From NCBI GenBank assembly GCA_905221605.1, contig CAJNDS010002132.1, forward strand, positions 37,501 to 101,500: a stretch of 64,000 nt of DNA, in the 5' to 3' direction. Of the stretch, positions 24,571 to 37,552 are shown one piece after another (positions within the stretch are counted from its first letter, which is position 1; each line of letters begins with the position of its first letter). The notes beneath the pieces are model-generated. The model saw only the letters and a program-made list of their open reading frames with translations. It had not been told where the DNA came from and made no database searches. A program made the position numbers and the translations under genes. The DNA is from Symbiodinium natans. Lineage: Eukaryota; Sar; Dinophyceae; Suessiales; Symbiodiniaceae.

Positions 24571-24865
24571 GCCCCTGAAGTCCTGGATGCCATTGAAAGT
24601 TTAAAACTCATCTGCTCCGGGCCCGAGCAGCCGAGCAGCGGGCCCCTCACAAAACCCCTACCCCCACTTCCCCACCCCCACCCTGTCAGCTGTCCAGGGT
24701 CCTGAGCCTACTGAAGGCCCGGAAGGGCCTCCGGGCTTCAGATCTTTGGGCTTCAGAACCTGCAACACCTCCGAGCTTTGCAAGGTCCCGTAATCCGGTG
24801 GTCCATACAGACACTAAGTGCGTGCGAAGCACGTGTGTCTTGCATACATATATATATATATATAC

Positions 24866-26402
24866 CTGTAAGAAGGTGTATGCTGCATTCTTTGGTTCCG
24901 CCTGGAAGTGGTTCCAAACCTCTTTCTCCGCCAGACCATCAGCCTCCATGGGGCCCGTGCAATAAGCCTGTCCGGTGTTGTCCAGGCCCACAAACCTCTT
25001 CCAATGCGTGCCGAAGAGCGCCACCTCAATGAGCACACTGCACTCAATCAGGGTAGTCTGTACTACACCATCTATACTGGATTTTTTTATCACGATGCTA
25101 CACCAAAAGTTTCGAAAGTAGAGTAGGTCCAATGAAAAGCGCCACCTGGCCGTTCCCGACATCCACCACCAGGAACCGCTCCCACGCCCAACCGGCAGGG
25201 AAATCGAGACCATGTGGAGAAGAGCGGTCCAGGTCCCAGTGGTGCATGCGCAACCATCTGTGGTGAGCATGGTTGAACAAGGCCACCACCTAGGTCTTTA
25301 TCTTTCTTGTGCAGTACACCGTGGTGCTCGGTACCTTCCTGAAGAACACGACGTACATCTTCCACACAGTCTGGCAACCCCCCAAAACATAAACTCTGGT
25401 ACAGCTCTGAGGCTAGCACCCTGCCAGGCTTCAAGAAGGGCTCGATGATCTGAAAGCGGAACTGCTGATGCGTCCAGCCATCAGGCAAGGCGTCGACCTC
25501 TGTCTCTCTGCGGTATGACAGTACATATGTTTATAGGGTAACTCCCCCCAAAACCAACCTCTCACATAAAACGAAGAGCAGTAAGACAAGATATATACTA
25601 TACAAAACCGAAAAACAGGAGGCAAGAGCCATTTTTCTTTTTTCTTTGCGTTTCCATAGGAGGCAAAATACAAAGATAGGCATTCCTGAGAGAAACAAGC
25701 TCACTCTACAAAACTGCCTATTTTCTTTTCAGTTGGGGTTGGTCTTGGGGGAGGTTAGCATATATGTGTAGAAATCGCTATGCTGCAGCATGCCATGGTC
25801 TATTCTGGTATACTACGGCAGAATAACATACTTTGCCAGAAGAAGCCGTCTAATACTGCGAACCGTACAACTCGGAGGCCGACGTTCATCTTGGGGCTGA
25901 CGTACGTCCCATGGTGATAGCCGACAGACACAAACCTGTTCGTAAGCATGTTGTGCAATCCAATGAATCCACCGGCCACGGGCACCACTCTGAAACGATG
26001 GTGGACCCAACTGTGGTGAAAGTGGCTGGCCGCAGCGACATGGCCATAGAGGCCGTGCTCGTTGATGCCAAGGAAGCGGTTCGACCTTTGGTGATGCAGC
26101 GCGATCTCGCCGTTGCCTGCATCGATGACGGTCCAACGCTCCCAAATCCAACTTGGGTGCAGGCCCCATTCGTAATTATGGGAATGACTTGAGTGCACGG
26201 CACCGTGATTGTGAATGTTCAGGTACTGGTTGAAGAACCGATTGTGAATGGCGACGTTGTCACCGGGCTGTGGGATCACAGGCGGCGGCGTGTCCTGGCC
26301 CGAGAAGTGCCGCAGGGCATGGATAGCCTTGTTTCTGCTGTTCACAGACACGAAGGGGAGGGCGTGAAGGATCACCAGAAACTGGTTTACAATGTCCACC
26401 AT
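24866..26402 (-). CDS. Fascin-like beta-trefoil multi-module protein, copy 2 (3' end not resolved)
   Basis: Four exons join without breaking frame: 26402-25832 (phase 1, GT donor), 25499-25420, 25289-25146 and 25024-24866, the last ending CAG|GTATAT. Repeated ~45-55-residue modules each contain a small-residue/L/H-N start (NVAIHNRFFNQYLNI, GFIGLHNMLTNRFVSVG, VALFNHAHHRWLRMH, VALFGTHWKRFVGLDN) and a WERFxVVDxGNGQ core. This is the pattern of fascin/actin-crosslinking beta-trefoil proteins. The His-rich, surface-polar sequence and lack of a clear signal peptide suggest a cytosolic protein, perhaps binding actin or glycans; this is inference. Translation is taken from MVDIVNQFLV at 26402 rather than through the upstream Ser-coding microsatellite. 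Further exons may lie as far down as 20600, where DLPDGWTWERFQ would fit. Confidence 0.72.
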
Positions 26403-27077
26403 CTTGATCCTGACTGAAGGAAAGACCAGCAGTTGCTGCAGCAGCAGGATAGCTTCTACTTCTAACTTCGAATTTCTACTTCTACTTCTACAACAACAAC
26501 AACAACTACTACTACTACTACTACAACAACGACAACTACAACGACAAATACGAGTTCGGATTCTCCTCGTATCTACTCCAAGACAGAATCTCCTACTAAA
26601 CAGCACCCAAGATCTTCTTCTCGTTGGAGGAGAAAGGACCGAAACCCATCTGCGTCCGCATCTCGAAGCTGTTCCCTTCAAGCAGGGCCTCAAGCGTTTG
26701 GGGTTTAGAGTTCAGCGCTCAGGGTTTAGGGTCTAGCATGCCGAAGAACTCAAAACAAAGAGAGTCTTGGTTCAAAACCCATATTTTCAAAAACTAGAGA
26801 AGCAGAATGCCTGGAGCTTGAAGCTCACCATCCCTGGATGCACGAAGTTGAAGAGCTGGAAGACCTGAGAAAGGCGTCTGGCTTCTTGGTTTTTTCTTCG
26901 AAGCTCCAGAAAAGAAAGCAGTTTCCGGCTTTGTGTTTGGGTTTAAGCTGTCAAAGGCTAGGGTGTGGGGCTTCAGGACTAGGTTTTAGGGCATAGGGTT
27001 TCAGTACACATGGTCGAGTAATATAGACTAGCTAAAAACAACAAACGAAAGCATGCGCACCACTCCCGTGACCCATC

Positions 27078-27345
<268 letters not shown>

Positions 27346-28594
27346 GGCGTCACGTTCTTAATTGATCGCAGGGGTTTTGTGGCGTGCAATTTTCGTGTTA
27401 AGAGACGAAAACCTCGGTATTTACAGTGTTTCCTGGCTTTGTCCGTTTACGGACACGAAAAATGGACGTGTAAAAAGTCCCGCAAACTACTTTCAACTAC
27501 TTTAGGCGCAGGAGGAAAACATCGGTATTTACAGTGTTTTCGGGCTTCAAAAACGGTCAATTACAGGGCCTACTTTGCGCAGACGTGTTCTCAGAACAGA
27601 GGAAAAGACCGGTATTTACAGCGTTTCGCGGGTTTTCTAAGATGTGGCCAAACTTGTCCTTAAACCCGAACGCCTCCAGCAAGCCGAACAGTCGTGCACC
27701 CTGAAATCCGAAACCCCGAAACCTGAAGCAAGCCCAAGAGTCGTGCACCCTTAAAATCTCAACCCCACAGCGTCAAGCACGTCCCCAGAAAAAACACAAA
27801 ACATCTGGAGCCTGAAACCCCAAACCCCATGTGTACCCTGAATGACAAAGCAGTCCCACAGTGCACCCCCTTAAACCTTAAATCCCATAGAAAAAGCCCA
27901 AAAGTCCTTTCACCTTACAGCCTCAACCCCAAACCCTTCCCTTAAACCCTCAACCCCAAATCCCAAAAAAACCCAGAAGATCCCTAAACCCTCCACTGTG
28001 AATCCCAAAAAGCCGAAAAGATCCCGAAACCCTCCACTGTGAGCCCAAAAGGTCTTACCCTTAAACCCTAAACCCCAAATCCCAAAAAACCTCAAAAGGT
28101 CTCTACCCTCAAGCCCCAAACCCTAAACCCTCCACTGTAAGCCCAAAATGTCTTGCCCTGAAACCCTAAACCCCAGATGCCAAAAAAACCAAAAGATCTG
28201 TAGGCTGAAACCTCAAACCCCATATTTCCACTGGAAGCCCAAAAGGTTCCCAAAAAAGCCCAAAAGATCTGTACCTGCAAACCCTAAACCCTCCACTGTG
28301 AGCCCAAAAGATCTTGCCCCTAAACCAACCAAAAAAACAGAGGAAAACAGTAGACAGCGTGGTCAAGCGTGCACAAAGCCCAGCACGACCCCCATGTGTG
28401 CACAAAGCACAGCACGTAATTACCCCCCCAACCCCTCAGCATGGTCATGTGTGCACAAAGCACAGCACGTAATTACCCCCCCCCCCACCCCCCCCCACCC
28501 CCCCCAACCCGTCAAACGCAGAAAAAACCAGAGAAAACGATAGAAAAAGTAAAAAACAGCAGAAAACACCATGATCAGTTAAGAGCGTGTCACC
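27346..28594. mobile_element. Non-autonomous TIR element with TA target site, inserted in the CTA array
   Basis: Absent from the corresponding site of duplication copy 1. The 22-bp termini are inverted repeats matching at 18 of 22 positions (left 27346-27367, ending CTTAATTGATC; right 28573-28594, starting GATCAGTTAAG). Both outer ends abut TA, but the CTA-rich flank hides the exact duplication length. Inside are three ATTTACAGYGTTT units (about 27418, 27525, 27614), a long CCCTAAA/CCCCAAA-derived satellite (27660-28330) and two to three units of GTGCACAAAGC-ACAGCACG (28370-28480). There is no transposase. A TA site and about 22-bp TIRs resemble Tc1/mariner-type MITEs; the family is not proven. 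Confidence 0.75.
27660..28330. repeat. CCCTAAA-derived satellite within the TIR element
   Basis: Repeats of about 60 bases combining AAACCCTCCACTGTGAGCCC, AAAAGATCT/AAAAGGTCT and CCCTAAACCCCAAATCCC. It is thus a higher-order satellite built partly on telomere-like heptamers. Confidence 0.85.
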
Positions 28595-28830
28595 TACTAC
28601 TACTATACTACTACCACCACCACCGCCACCACCACCATCAGTGCACTAGCTCCGCTTGCTCGTCAACTTGCTCTTGTCGATATGCTCAGAGTGCTATGGC
28701 AATTTTCCAAGCGCGCTACGATACCCAAAAACCCTCAACCTTCCATTGCCACTGAGAGGCTCCTTGTGCCTTCCTCAGTTCCTTCGAAGCCGCCTGCCCG
28801 CGGTGCTCCTGGGCTCAAAGCTTTAGGCTT

Positions 28831-29550
28831 TTGGACTGGATTTGAATTTGGAAAATCGAGTGTGGTCCCGCTGAAATGCGTACTCTAGAGTATAGCAGGG
28901 GTTTCTTGATTTGAGGCGCACCTATACTGTACTATGCGTGTTGTATACTAAACTAAGCTCTGTGTTGTTGATGATCTCGTCCACAGCATAGAAACACATA
29001 CACAACCATTGTCAGCCCAGACTCAGAGGTCAAGTTGACCCCAAGGTCCACTGAATAGTTCGCGGAAGCCAGATACCTTGACTTACAGTATAGCATATGA
29101 GAATATACTATAGTATACATACAACAAAAACACAAGATTAACAGAATATGCTATAATTTTCATTTGCTATTTTGTGGTACTGGTACCATGCTGTCGTACA
29201 CCTAAGTGAATAAAGGTAAGCGCTGAAGAGTTAGGCTGGGGTTCTGACTGGTTGAGGAGAAAGCAGAGGGGCGTAACCCTTTCTAGGCACAAGCCTTCTT
29301 TCCGGGAAAGGCAAAGCGACGAAGCAAGCTGAAGGCAGCTATGGGCCACAGATTCCTAGGACGGAAAGCCACCGAACACTGCACGACGGTAAAAAATGGA
29401 AGGTCTCGCTTCCCATGAATCAAATGACACAGGCATTCGGGGACATCGGATCCGGCGGCGCACCCCCCGATGCGCCAACACTCCGGGCACCAGTCGGAAC
29501 CAGAGCAGACGACGACAGCAATGATGACGACTAACACCACTCCCTCCTTC
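28831..29550. other. No gene recognised
   Basis: Short frames only; several TATACT-rich words around 28930-29160. Nothing assignable. Confidence 0.5.
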
Positions 29551-29551
29551 T

Positions 29552-29572
29552 AGTACTACGACGACGACGACG

Positions 29573-29623
<51 letters not shown>

Positions 29624-29669
29624 GCTGCTGCTACTACTACTACTACTACTACCGCTACCACTACCACTT

Positions 29670-29726
<57 letters not shown>

Positions 29727-29783
29727 TACTACTGCTACTGCTACTGCTACTGCTACTGCTACTACTACTTCTACTACTACTAG

Positions 29784-29872
<89 letters not shown>

Positions 29873-29905
29873 TTACGACGACTACGACTACGACTACGAC
29901 TACGC
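29552..29905. repeat. CTA/CTG trinucleotide array
   Basis: ACTACTACT with TGCTGCTG and CTACCACTACC interruptions, ending in ACGACTACGACTACG. Its complement (TAG/GTA) begins 1.2 kb downstream in inverted orientation. Confidence 0.93.
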
Positions 29906-30019
29906 GCAGGAGGGCTGGTTTGCCCACAAGCATTCCTTTCAGAGACAACGTTATCTATAGATTTCGGGTTCAGGCTTTCAGGTTTAGGGTAGATTTCCCG
30001 GGTTCTAGAAAAGGCGCGT

Positions 30020-30470
30020 CTGCCTTGAAGCAAGCTTGCACGACTTAAAAAAGCCCCCACCCCATTGCACAAACAATGCTCTGCTCGCATCAGGGTTTTT
30101 CAAACATATACGTGTGCTTTGAAGCAAGCTTGCACGACTGAAAAGTGCGGGGGGGCATTTGCACACACAATGATGGCATCATGGTTTTCCAACATGTACT
30201 TTGCTTTGAAGCAAGCTTTAAGGAGCGGGATTTGCACGCACCATGCTGGCATCATGGTTCTCAAACACGCAACCCCCCCCCGCCCCCCATCTGCACACAC
30301 AAGGCTGCGCACAATGCTGGCATCATGGTTTTCCAACATATACGTGTGCTTTGAAGCAAGCTTGCGCGACTTAAAAAAGCGGGGGGGTTGGGGGGGCGCA
30401 GCCCCCCCCCCCCCCCACCAAACTAGCACACACAAAATGCTGGCATCATGGTTTTCAAACACGTCTACTT
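30020..30470. repeat. Tandem repeat, four imperfect units of about 85-145 bp
   Basis: Each unit contains CTTTGAAGCAAGCTT, a G- or C-run, TTTGCACACACAATG and GGCATCATGGTTTTC. Units begin near 30025, 30118, 30203 and 30349; the third carries an internal duplication and a poly-C stretch. Coding potential is not supported. Confidence 0.85.
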
Positions 30471-30479
30471 GATGTTGCG

Positions 30480-31089
30480 CTGTTGTTCCCACCATTGCTC
30501 TTCCTCCTGCTGAGCAGGTGCAACTCTTCTTCTTCCATCCACTCCATGGTGCCCTCATCGGATTTCTCGGATTGGTTCACGGACTGATTGTGTACCTGTC
30601 ATAAAACACTGCCATACATGCGGGGAAGTAGGGTTTTGGGTGCCCTCTATACCAAAGAATCCCAGGCTGTAGCGGGCACTTGGGGGGTGGGAGGAATGCA
30701 AGACCATGACGCACTACAACAACCCACACCCCTAAACGAACCCAAACCAGGACGGAGATCCCCCAACCTGTGTTCGAGCACCTCTGGCCTCCTCCATCTG
30801 CATCTGCAGGAGCTTGGTACGGTCCATGGCATGGCGCGGGTTGGTGGGCTGGTGCCAGTTGGCGGTGGTCGCCTTGGCGTGTCGCGCTTTTAGGTCTTAA
30901 GGCTCTTCTGCTTCTTCAGGGTTCAGGGCTACGGGCTGATTGCAAGAGACTCGGGGGTTCTGGTGCTTCTGTGTTCGAGGTTTCTGGACGGCAGGATTCA
31001 GGCTTCTTCCGCGCGCCTTCACGTGGTGACTGTGGTGCGTCGAGAAGCCAGCCCCAGCGCCGAAGCGCTTGACCAGGCGAAGGGTCCTG

Positions 31090-31090
<1 letters not shown>
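30480..31090. other. No gene recognised
   Basis: GC-rich sequence with several ~100-codon frames on both strands but no motif; it leads directly into the TAG array at 31092. Confidence 0.45.
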
Positions 31091-32015
<925 letters not shown>

Positions 32016-32128
32016 CGCGCTCCGCGCGTATTTGACGCCGCGTCCGTCTGCGTCCGAAGTGCCTTTTCCATCGGTAAAACCAGCGTTCTTGGGCAGAGTG
32101 CTCATTTCCCAACGACGACGCCAATTAC

Positions 32129-32428
32129 ATGAATTTCCTGTCTTGTAAGGTCAAGGCTGCAATCTCGGACTTGTCTTCGCTTGTTTCCATGCTCGAATGC
32201 GAAAGGAAAGCCATGCCGAAGCAGCACAGACATAGATGCCGTGTGTGTGGGCAGCCGGGCCACCGGCTGGAGACTTGCACTACCTATGCAGGTAGGCTCA
32301 TCCGGGAGCTTCAGGAAAAAGTGCCAAAGGCCGAAGCTTCAAGTGGAGGCCCAAATTTCCTGGACCCTAAACCCCAAACCCCGAAGCTTCAAGTGGAGGC
32401 CCAAAATTCCTGGACCCTGAAGCCCTAA
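32129..32428 (+). CDS. Small CCHC zinc-knuckle ORF inside the TIR-bounded insertion
   Basis: 99 codons. Residues around 30-60 read KQHRHRCRVCGQPGHRLETC, a perfect C-x2-C-x4-H-x4-C zinc knuckle, followed by a short helical segment (GRLIRELQEKVPK). The C-terminal third is encoded by the first units of the minisatellite and is probably not a conserved domain. CCHC knuckles occur in retroelement Gag proteins and in some host and transposase proteins that bind single-stranded nucleic acid. Here it could be a captured host exon or a remnant of the element's own protein. The start at 32129 is the first ATG after the inner inverted repeat. Whether it is expressed is unknown. Confidence 0.5.
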   Translation: MNFLSCKVKAAISDLSSLVSMLECERKAMPKQHRHRCRVCGQPGHRLETCTTYAGRLIRELQEKVPKAEASSGGPNFLDPKPQTPKLQVEAQNSWTLKP

Positions 32429-32700
32429 ACCCCAAACCCCGAAGCTTCAAGTGCAAGTCCAAAACTCCGGTACCCTTAAGGCCTAAACCCCAAACCCCGA
32501 AGCTTCAAGTGGAAACCCAAATTTCCTGGACCCTTAAACCCTAAACCCCGAAGCTTCAAGTGGAGGCCCAAAAGCCGTGTACCCTTAAGCCCTAGACCCC
32601 AAACCCCGAAGCTTCAAGTGCAAGCTCAAAACTCGTCTACCCTGAAACCGAAAACCAGAAATCCCGAAGCTTGAAGTGCCAGGCCAAAACTCCTATAGCC
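32331..32700. repeat. Minisatellite, about seven units of ~52-60 bp
   Basis: The unit begins CCGAAGCTTCAAGTGGAGGC, continues CCCAAA..TCCTGGACCCT and ends AAACCCCAAACC. AAACCC-type words are again part of the unit. Confidence 0.88.
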
Positions 32701-33025
32701 TTAAACCCAAAACCCCAGGTCACCCCCCCCCCAGCCCCAAGCCCCCCCCACCCCCCCAAGCCAAGCCAAGCCAAAGCCAATTTTAATCACAAATTATTGG
32801 GGCAAGGCCCTCATGGGAAATCAAAGGCCCTCATGGGAAACCGAAGACCCTCACAAAAAATCGAAAGGCCCTCATGGGCGTCGCCGTTGGGAATTGGCGG
32901 AGTGTGGCATAGCATTCAATGCATGAGCAGAAAACACTGCAAATAGCAGTGTTTTCGTCTCTGGAAGAACATGGGAAAACATGGAAAATGAAGGATGACA
33001 CAGCGTCAAATACGCGCAATACCCC

Positions 33026-33352
<327 letters not shown>

Positions 33353-33792
33353 AATATAATCATAAGAGTAATAGCAATTAGCAACTCTACGGCGCAAACG
33401 AGACGTTTGCCCCCCCCCCCCCCCCCCATCTTGGCAAGGTAACGTGGATGTGCGCAGGGCGGTCATTTCCGGCGATCTTGACGAGGTGTTTACTAACCTA
33501 CTTACCTGCGCAGGGCCGTCTTTGCCAGGGCTGACAGTGCTTGCGAGCGCATCCGTTTTTGGACCCTACTGCAGCACTGCAGCAGACTCGAAAACTAGTA
33601 CAATACCGTATTCTTGATGCTGCGTCAACGCCGTATGCTATCGCAAAGTATGTTTGAGTGTAGTATACTGTATAGTAGGCGACAGTGACAAATACTGCAA
33701 AGCAGAGTAGTTCATATTGATGTTGCGTACGACCTTTTCGCCAGGTCCTCTCACGAGCTACAAACAGCGCGCTTTTCGCGCTACGATTCTAC

Positions 33793-34380
33793 ATGGTAGG
33801 ATGGCCGAAGCCTCATTGTCAGCACGATTGGGTGGAGTTCACAGCTTTCCTGTTGCCTCAGCTACCTGGAGGTTCTTTTCGGGGCTATTGGTCTGGCATT
33901 CGTCTGGACTCGGGGAGAGTCCGCATCACTGATCGAGGCCGGCTTTCTCATGCCATTGCACTTAGTACACCGGTGAAACCCACAATGAGTGTACAGCAGC
34001 TGCTCTACAATTGGCAGGCACAGGAGGCTTGCTACGCACTGGATGGTGAGGCTGACATGATTTTGCTACAACTTCCCCGCTTTGCAACAGTTCGAAGAAA
34101 CGTACAAAAGCTCACCCAGCCCTATGATATCCCACACCTGCTTCAGGTTCCGATTCATCTTCGAGAACAGCCGGGGGACGTCAGGTGGGCAACTTATCGT
34201 GCAGTTATATGCGTGCAACACCTGGGAGCAACGACGCAGGCTGGACATTATCAGACGGTGATGCTCAGCAGTCAGGGGTCATGGATCACAGACGACGCGG
34301 CCCAAGCTCAGCCATTGTGCCAATCGCAGATACAACAATTACAATGTAACATGTACGTGGTCGGTTGTGTGCGTCACTGA
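33793..34380 (+). CDS. Ubiquitin-specific protease (peptidase C19)-like fragment lacking the Cys box
   Basis: 195 codons, uninterrupted. The N-terminal part has QHDWVEFTAFLLPQL, like the QHDAxEFL block after the catalytic Cys box. The centre has LLQLPRFATVRRN, the LxLKRF strand. The C-terminal part has TYRAVICVQHLG and GHYQTVM, the His box with the catalytic His, then SWITDDAAQAQP, the W..DD block. The catalytic Cys region is missing upstream, so as read this cannot be a full protease; an upstream exon or truncation must be assumed. Such domains are, to my recollection, common at the C-termini of dinoflagellate retroelement polyproteins. Its plus orientation, opposite to the host genes, agrees with that origin. 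No reverse transcriptase motif was found next to it. Confidence 0.65.
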   Translation: MVGWPKPHCQHDWVEFTAFLLPQLPGGSFRGYWSGIRLDSGRVRITDRGRLSHAIALSTPVKPTMSVQQLLYNWQAQEACYALDGEADMILLQLPRFATVRRNVQKLTQPYDIPHLLQVPIHLREQPGDVRWATYRAVICVQHLGATTQAGHYQTVMLSSQGSWITDDAAQAQPLCQSQIQQLQCNMYVVGCVRH

Positions 34381-35200
34381 TCCATATTTTCACACATACA
34401 GTGCTGGTGCGGGCCTCGGGGCAGCAAAAAGATGGATCGTATACTGCCGCTGGCGATACACGTGCATTCATAGCCACTTACGCTTCACACTCTGGCTTTT
34501 CTGGATGGTGGCTGTTATGTGGCTGTTCATGGTGCAGGAGCCCTGCAGCAACTGAGTGCACTTAACGACTGCGGCTCTGATACAACTCATCGATTCTGAG
34601 CGCGCTTGGCAGTTCAATCAGACCTCACTGTATAGTAGTGATTTTGCCCATCTGACACTTCGTCTTTTTCCTCACTTTCCCCAATTGTTTGGCTCTTTGC
34701 CATCATTTACGATTTCCGCTTCAGTTCTTGCTGTCAGCATCCTCTTTGTGGGCTGCGGCCTGGGGGTGTTGATGCTAGCTTAGTCGTTAGTTCGCTTCGG
34801 CTGCCGTCATTGAACGGCCATTGTTTCCCAACAATGTAGCTCGTGTCACTAGCTCGGGATTCCCCCTGCTGTGGAGAAAGATGTTGCGTACGATGCAGTA
34901 AGTACTACTGACAGTATAGCTAGGAAAACAACACACTTAATTGGACCAGAGTATATACTCGATCAGGCACAAGGTCCTGGCGAAAAGCAGCACACCGCTG
35001 GACTTGATCTCCGTGCGCAGGACACTCAGGTCCTGCCCGGACTCAACTGTGATAGAATGTCCGAAGGAACGCAAACATGCCGTATCCTTAATGTACCTCT
35101 CAAGAAGCTACTGTCAATCCACTGTAGTGTACTACAGTTCAAACCTGCTAGGAGCCACGGACCCGAATGCAGACACGTGACACCAGCTTCGGCAAGAAGA
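34381..35200. other. No gene recognised
   Basis: Several 60-146 codon plus frames without motifs. It may be the 3' part of the element that carries the protease-like domain. Confidence 0.4.
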
Positions 35201-35204
35201 TACG

Positions 35205-35690
35205 ACGTGCAGACACGACGCGAGGGCACACAAGGACACAACTCGAGGACACGACACGAGGACGAAGATCCAAAACAAAGACCCGACCAAGAAAACGACG
35301 CAAAAACATAGCATGACAAAACGGACAGGACACGAAGACACGACATGAAGACAAGTCACGAAGATACGACAGGAGGACACGACACAAGGACGAAGACACG
35401 AGACGAGGACACGACACAAAGATATGCGAGGACACGAGACGAAGACGCCACACGACACGAGAGGACACGACCACGACCCCCGGCATCCCTGTGACTGATA
35501 CGACACGAAGACACGACAGGAGGACAGGACTCAAAGACACGACACGAGTGACACGACACGCAGACGAAGACACGATACGAAGATACGAGACCAGGACACG
35601 GCACAAAGATAGGACAGGACACGAGGACACGACACGAAGATGCGACACGTAGACGACATGACCCGAAGCCAAAACTGACGACAGTTCGTC
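35205..35690. repeat. GACACGA-type minisatellite
   Basis: Units such as GACACGACACGAAGACACGA and GGACACGAC with A/G changes for nearly 490 bases. A CCCCCRYCATCCCYRTGACTG block appears inside (35476-35500) and again just after (35708-35730). Minus-strand frames through it read as Cys/Val/Ser-rich low-complexity text and are not counted as genes. Confidence 0.9.
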
Positions 35691-36075
35691 GCGTTTCGCG
35701 ACCAGAACCCCCCTCATCCCCATGACTGTTGACACTTTTGAGACGCTGTGACACTGACGACAGTGCTGCGTTTCGCGACCAGGTGATATGGCCGCGACAC
35801 CCGCGGACACGTGCGAACGCAAACGTGCGGATTTTGGTCACCTCCTTGGCCCCTGGACCCCAACCTTGAATCGAGAACCCTTCTGCGGAACATTCGGGAA
35901 AAACCATGGTACGGCGCTTCACTTTGCTATAGCTGAATGTAGCATGTAACATGCAAAGTTGAGTGGTGCAACTAGTATTGCCAAAAGCCCTGCAGCTCCC
36001 ACCCTAAACCCTAAACCCCTAAATTGAACCCCTACCCACTAAACCCTAAAGCCTAAAGCCCTAAAGCCCTAAAGC

Positions 36076-37427
36076 CCTGCCAAAGCCTGGCCTGACCATC
36101 AGGCCTGCCCTTAGGCCAGCAGACCGTGGTATCTATCGATGCCAGCGGCTTGGGCATCACGTCGAACTGCACGCCTGGCAGAGCTTTGGGGTTTAGGGGT
36201 TTAGGGGTTCTTTTGAGGACCTTTCTTCCATCTGCACTCGGCGTCTGGAACACCCCTTCAGGGTAGGTCGGGAGAATGGCCCGGGCTGTGCAACCCGCCA
36301 TGCAGCACACCGCCGTAACCGAGAACAACACGGCTAATGCACTACTTCGGGTTTAGGGCTTATGGGTTGTATCTTTCCTCTATCGCAAAGATCCGATACG
36401 ATGGCATACTTTTGTCTACCGGTACCATACTACACTGTAAAAGGATGTAAAAGGGAAAAATACGGTAGACTACAAGAGACTGTACTCTAGTGACTGTACT
36501 GGTTGGTCTCTTTGCGGTTGAAATTCATCTAGCCCGCCCGGTCTGCCAAGTTAAACCATTGCCTACTCTCGCCTACTGCCAAATATTGCCTGTCCTAGAC
36601 AACAGCCCCACAAGCCCTTTTTGCATCTGGCCACCCAAGCCCTAAACGATGAAGCGCAAAACAAACTCGAGCTGCGCATGGTTTTCTGACGTCATGCCTC
36701 CGACGAAGGCCACAACGGGCTGCACGTTGATGCCATAGGTGACGGTCACACACTTCTCGATGGCCAGCTCCCCAGTGTAAAAGGAATAGCCTACAAAGCG
36801 ACATAAACACTTGATATTGTGTTAAATTAGACCACTATTACAGTATACTGTGTGGTCAACATGCAGCACTAGGGTGTAATGAATCCAGTTGGGAACCTCA
36901 GCTTATCACAAGCGCACTTACTCATCGCTTCTTCACTGGATAGTACGGTATACTCTAGTTTCGTATACTAGAGTATAACATACTATAGTAGAGTATAGTA
37001 TAGAAAATAATAACATGGTTTTTTCTGCCAGGAGTCTTGCTACTAAAGCCAAGATACCCCCGTTTGCAGGCCGCCATAACTAAGGATCATTAGCATGTAT
37101 ACGAGACCTGAGTAGAGAAAGCGACCGACCTTGCCACTTGTCCATGTTCTTCTTCATCCACTTGGTCCCACAGGGCACGGCCCAAGGCTGCAGCTCCACG
37201 AAGCTGTTCTTGTCGTGGACCTTGGGTTTAGGGTTTTGGGCAAAAGGGTTGTAGGATCTAGGGTTGAGGGTTTACGCTTGTGGGTTGAGGGTTTACGTGG
37301 TAGTAATCTTACTGCGACAGCAACAACAACAGCAACAACAGCTGCAGCAGCTGCAGCTGCTCCTCCTACTCCTACGGTTATGTGTGAAGAACCCAGTAAG
37401 GAACAATAGGGGTTCTTCATGCGTAAG

Positions 37428-37480
<53 letters not shown>

Positions 37481-37481
37481 G

Positions 37482-37552
<71 letters not shown>

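Larger units (their letters stand above)
32016..33025. mobile_element. TIR-bounded insertion in the TAG array carrying a zinc-knuckle ORF
   Basis: The TAG array is split by 1010 bases whose ends are inverted repeats: GCGCGTATTTGACGC at 32024-32038 is matched in inverse at 33003-33017, with diverged bases out to the TA flanks. A second inverted pair lies further in (TTCCCAACGACGACGCC at 32106-32122 against 32877-32893, 16 of 17), so the TIRs are probably long and decayed. Contents are a zinc-knuckle ORF, a HindIII-site minisatellite and an 11-bp hairpin near the right end (32930-32956). No full transposase is seen. The flanking array obscures the exact TSD; TA is possible. Confidence 0.65.

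Noticed and set aside
29356-30090. Long Ser/Val-rich minus frame
   Set aside because: Same reason: translated CTA array with unrelated flanks.
35205-35690. Possible CRISPR-like array of short repeats
   Set aside because: The repeats are contiguous degenerate 7-14 base units without unique spacers; it is a minisatellite in a eukaryotic genome.
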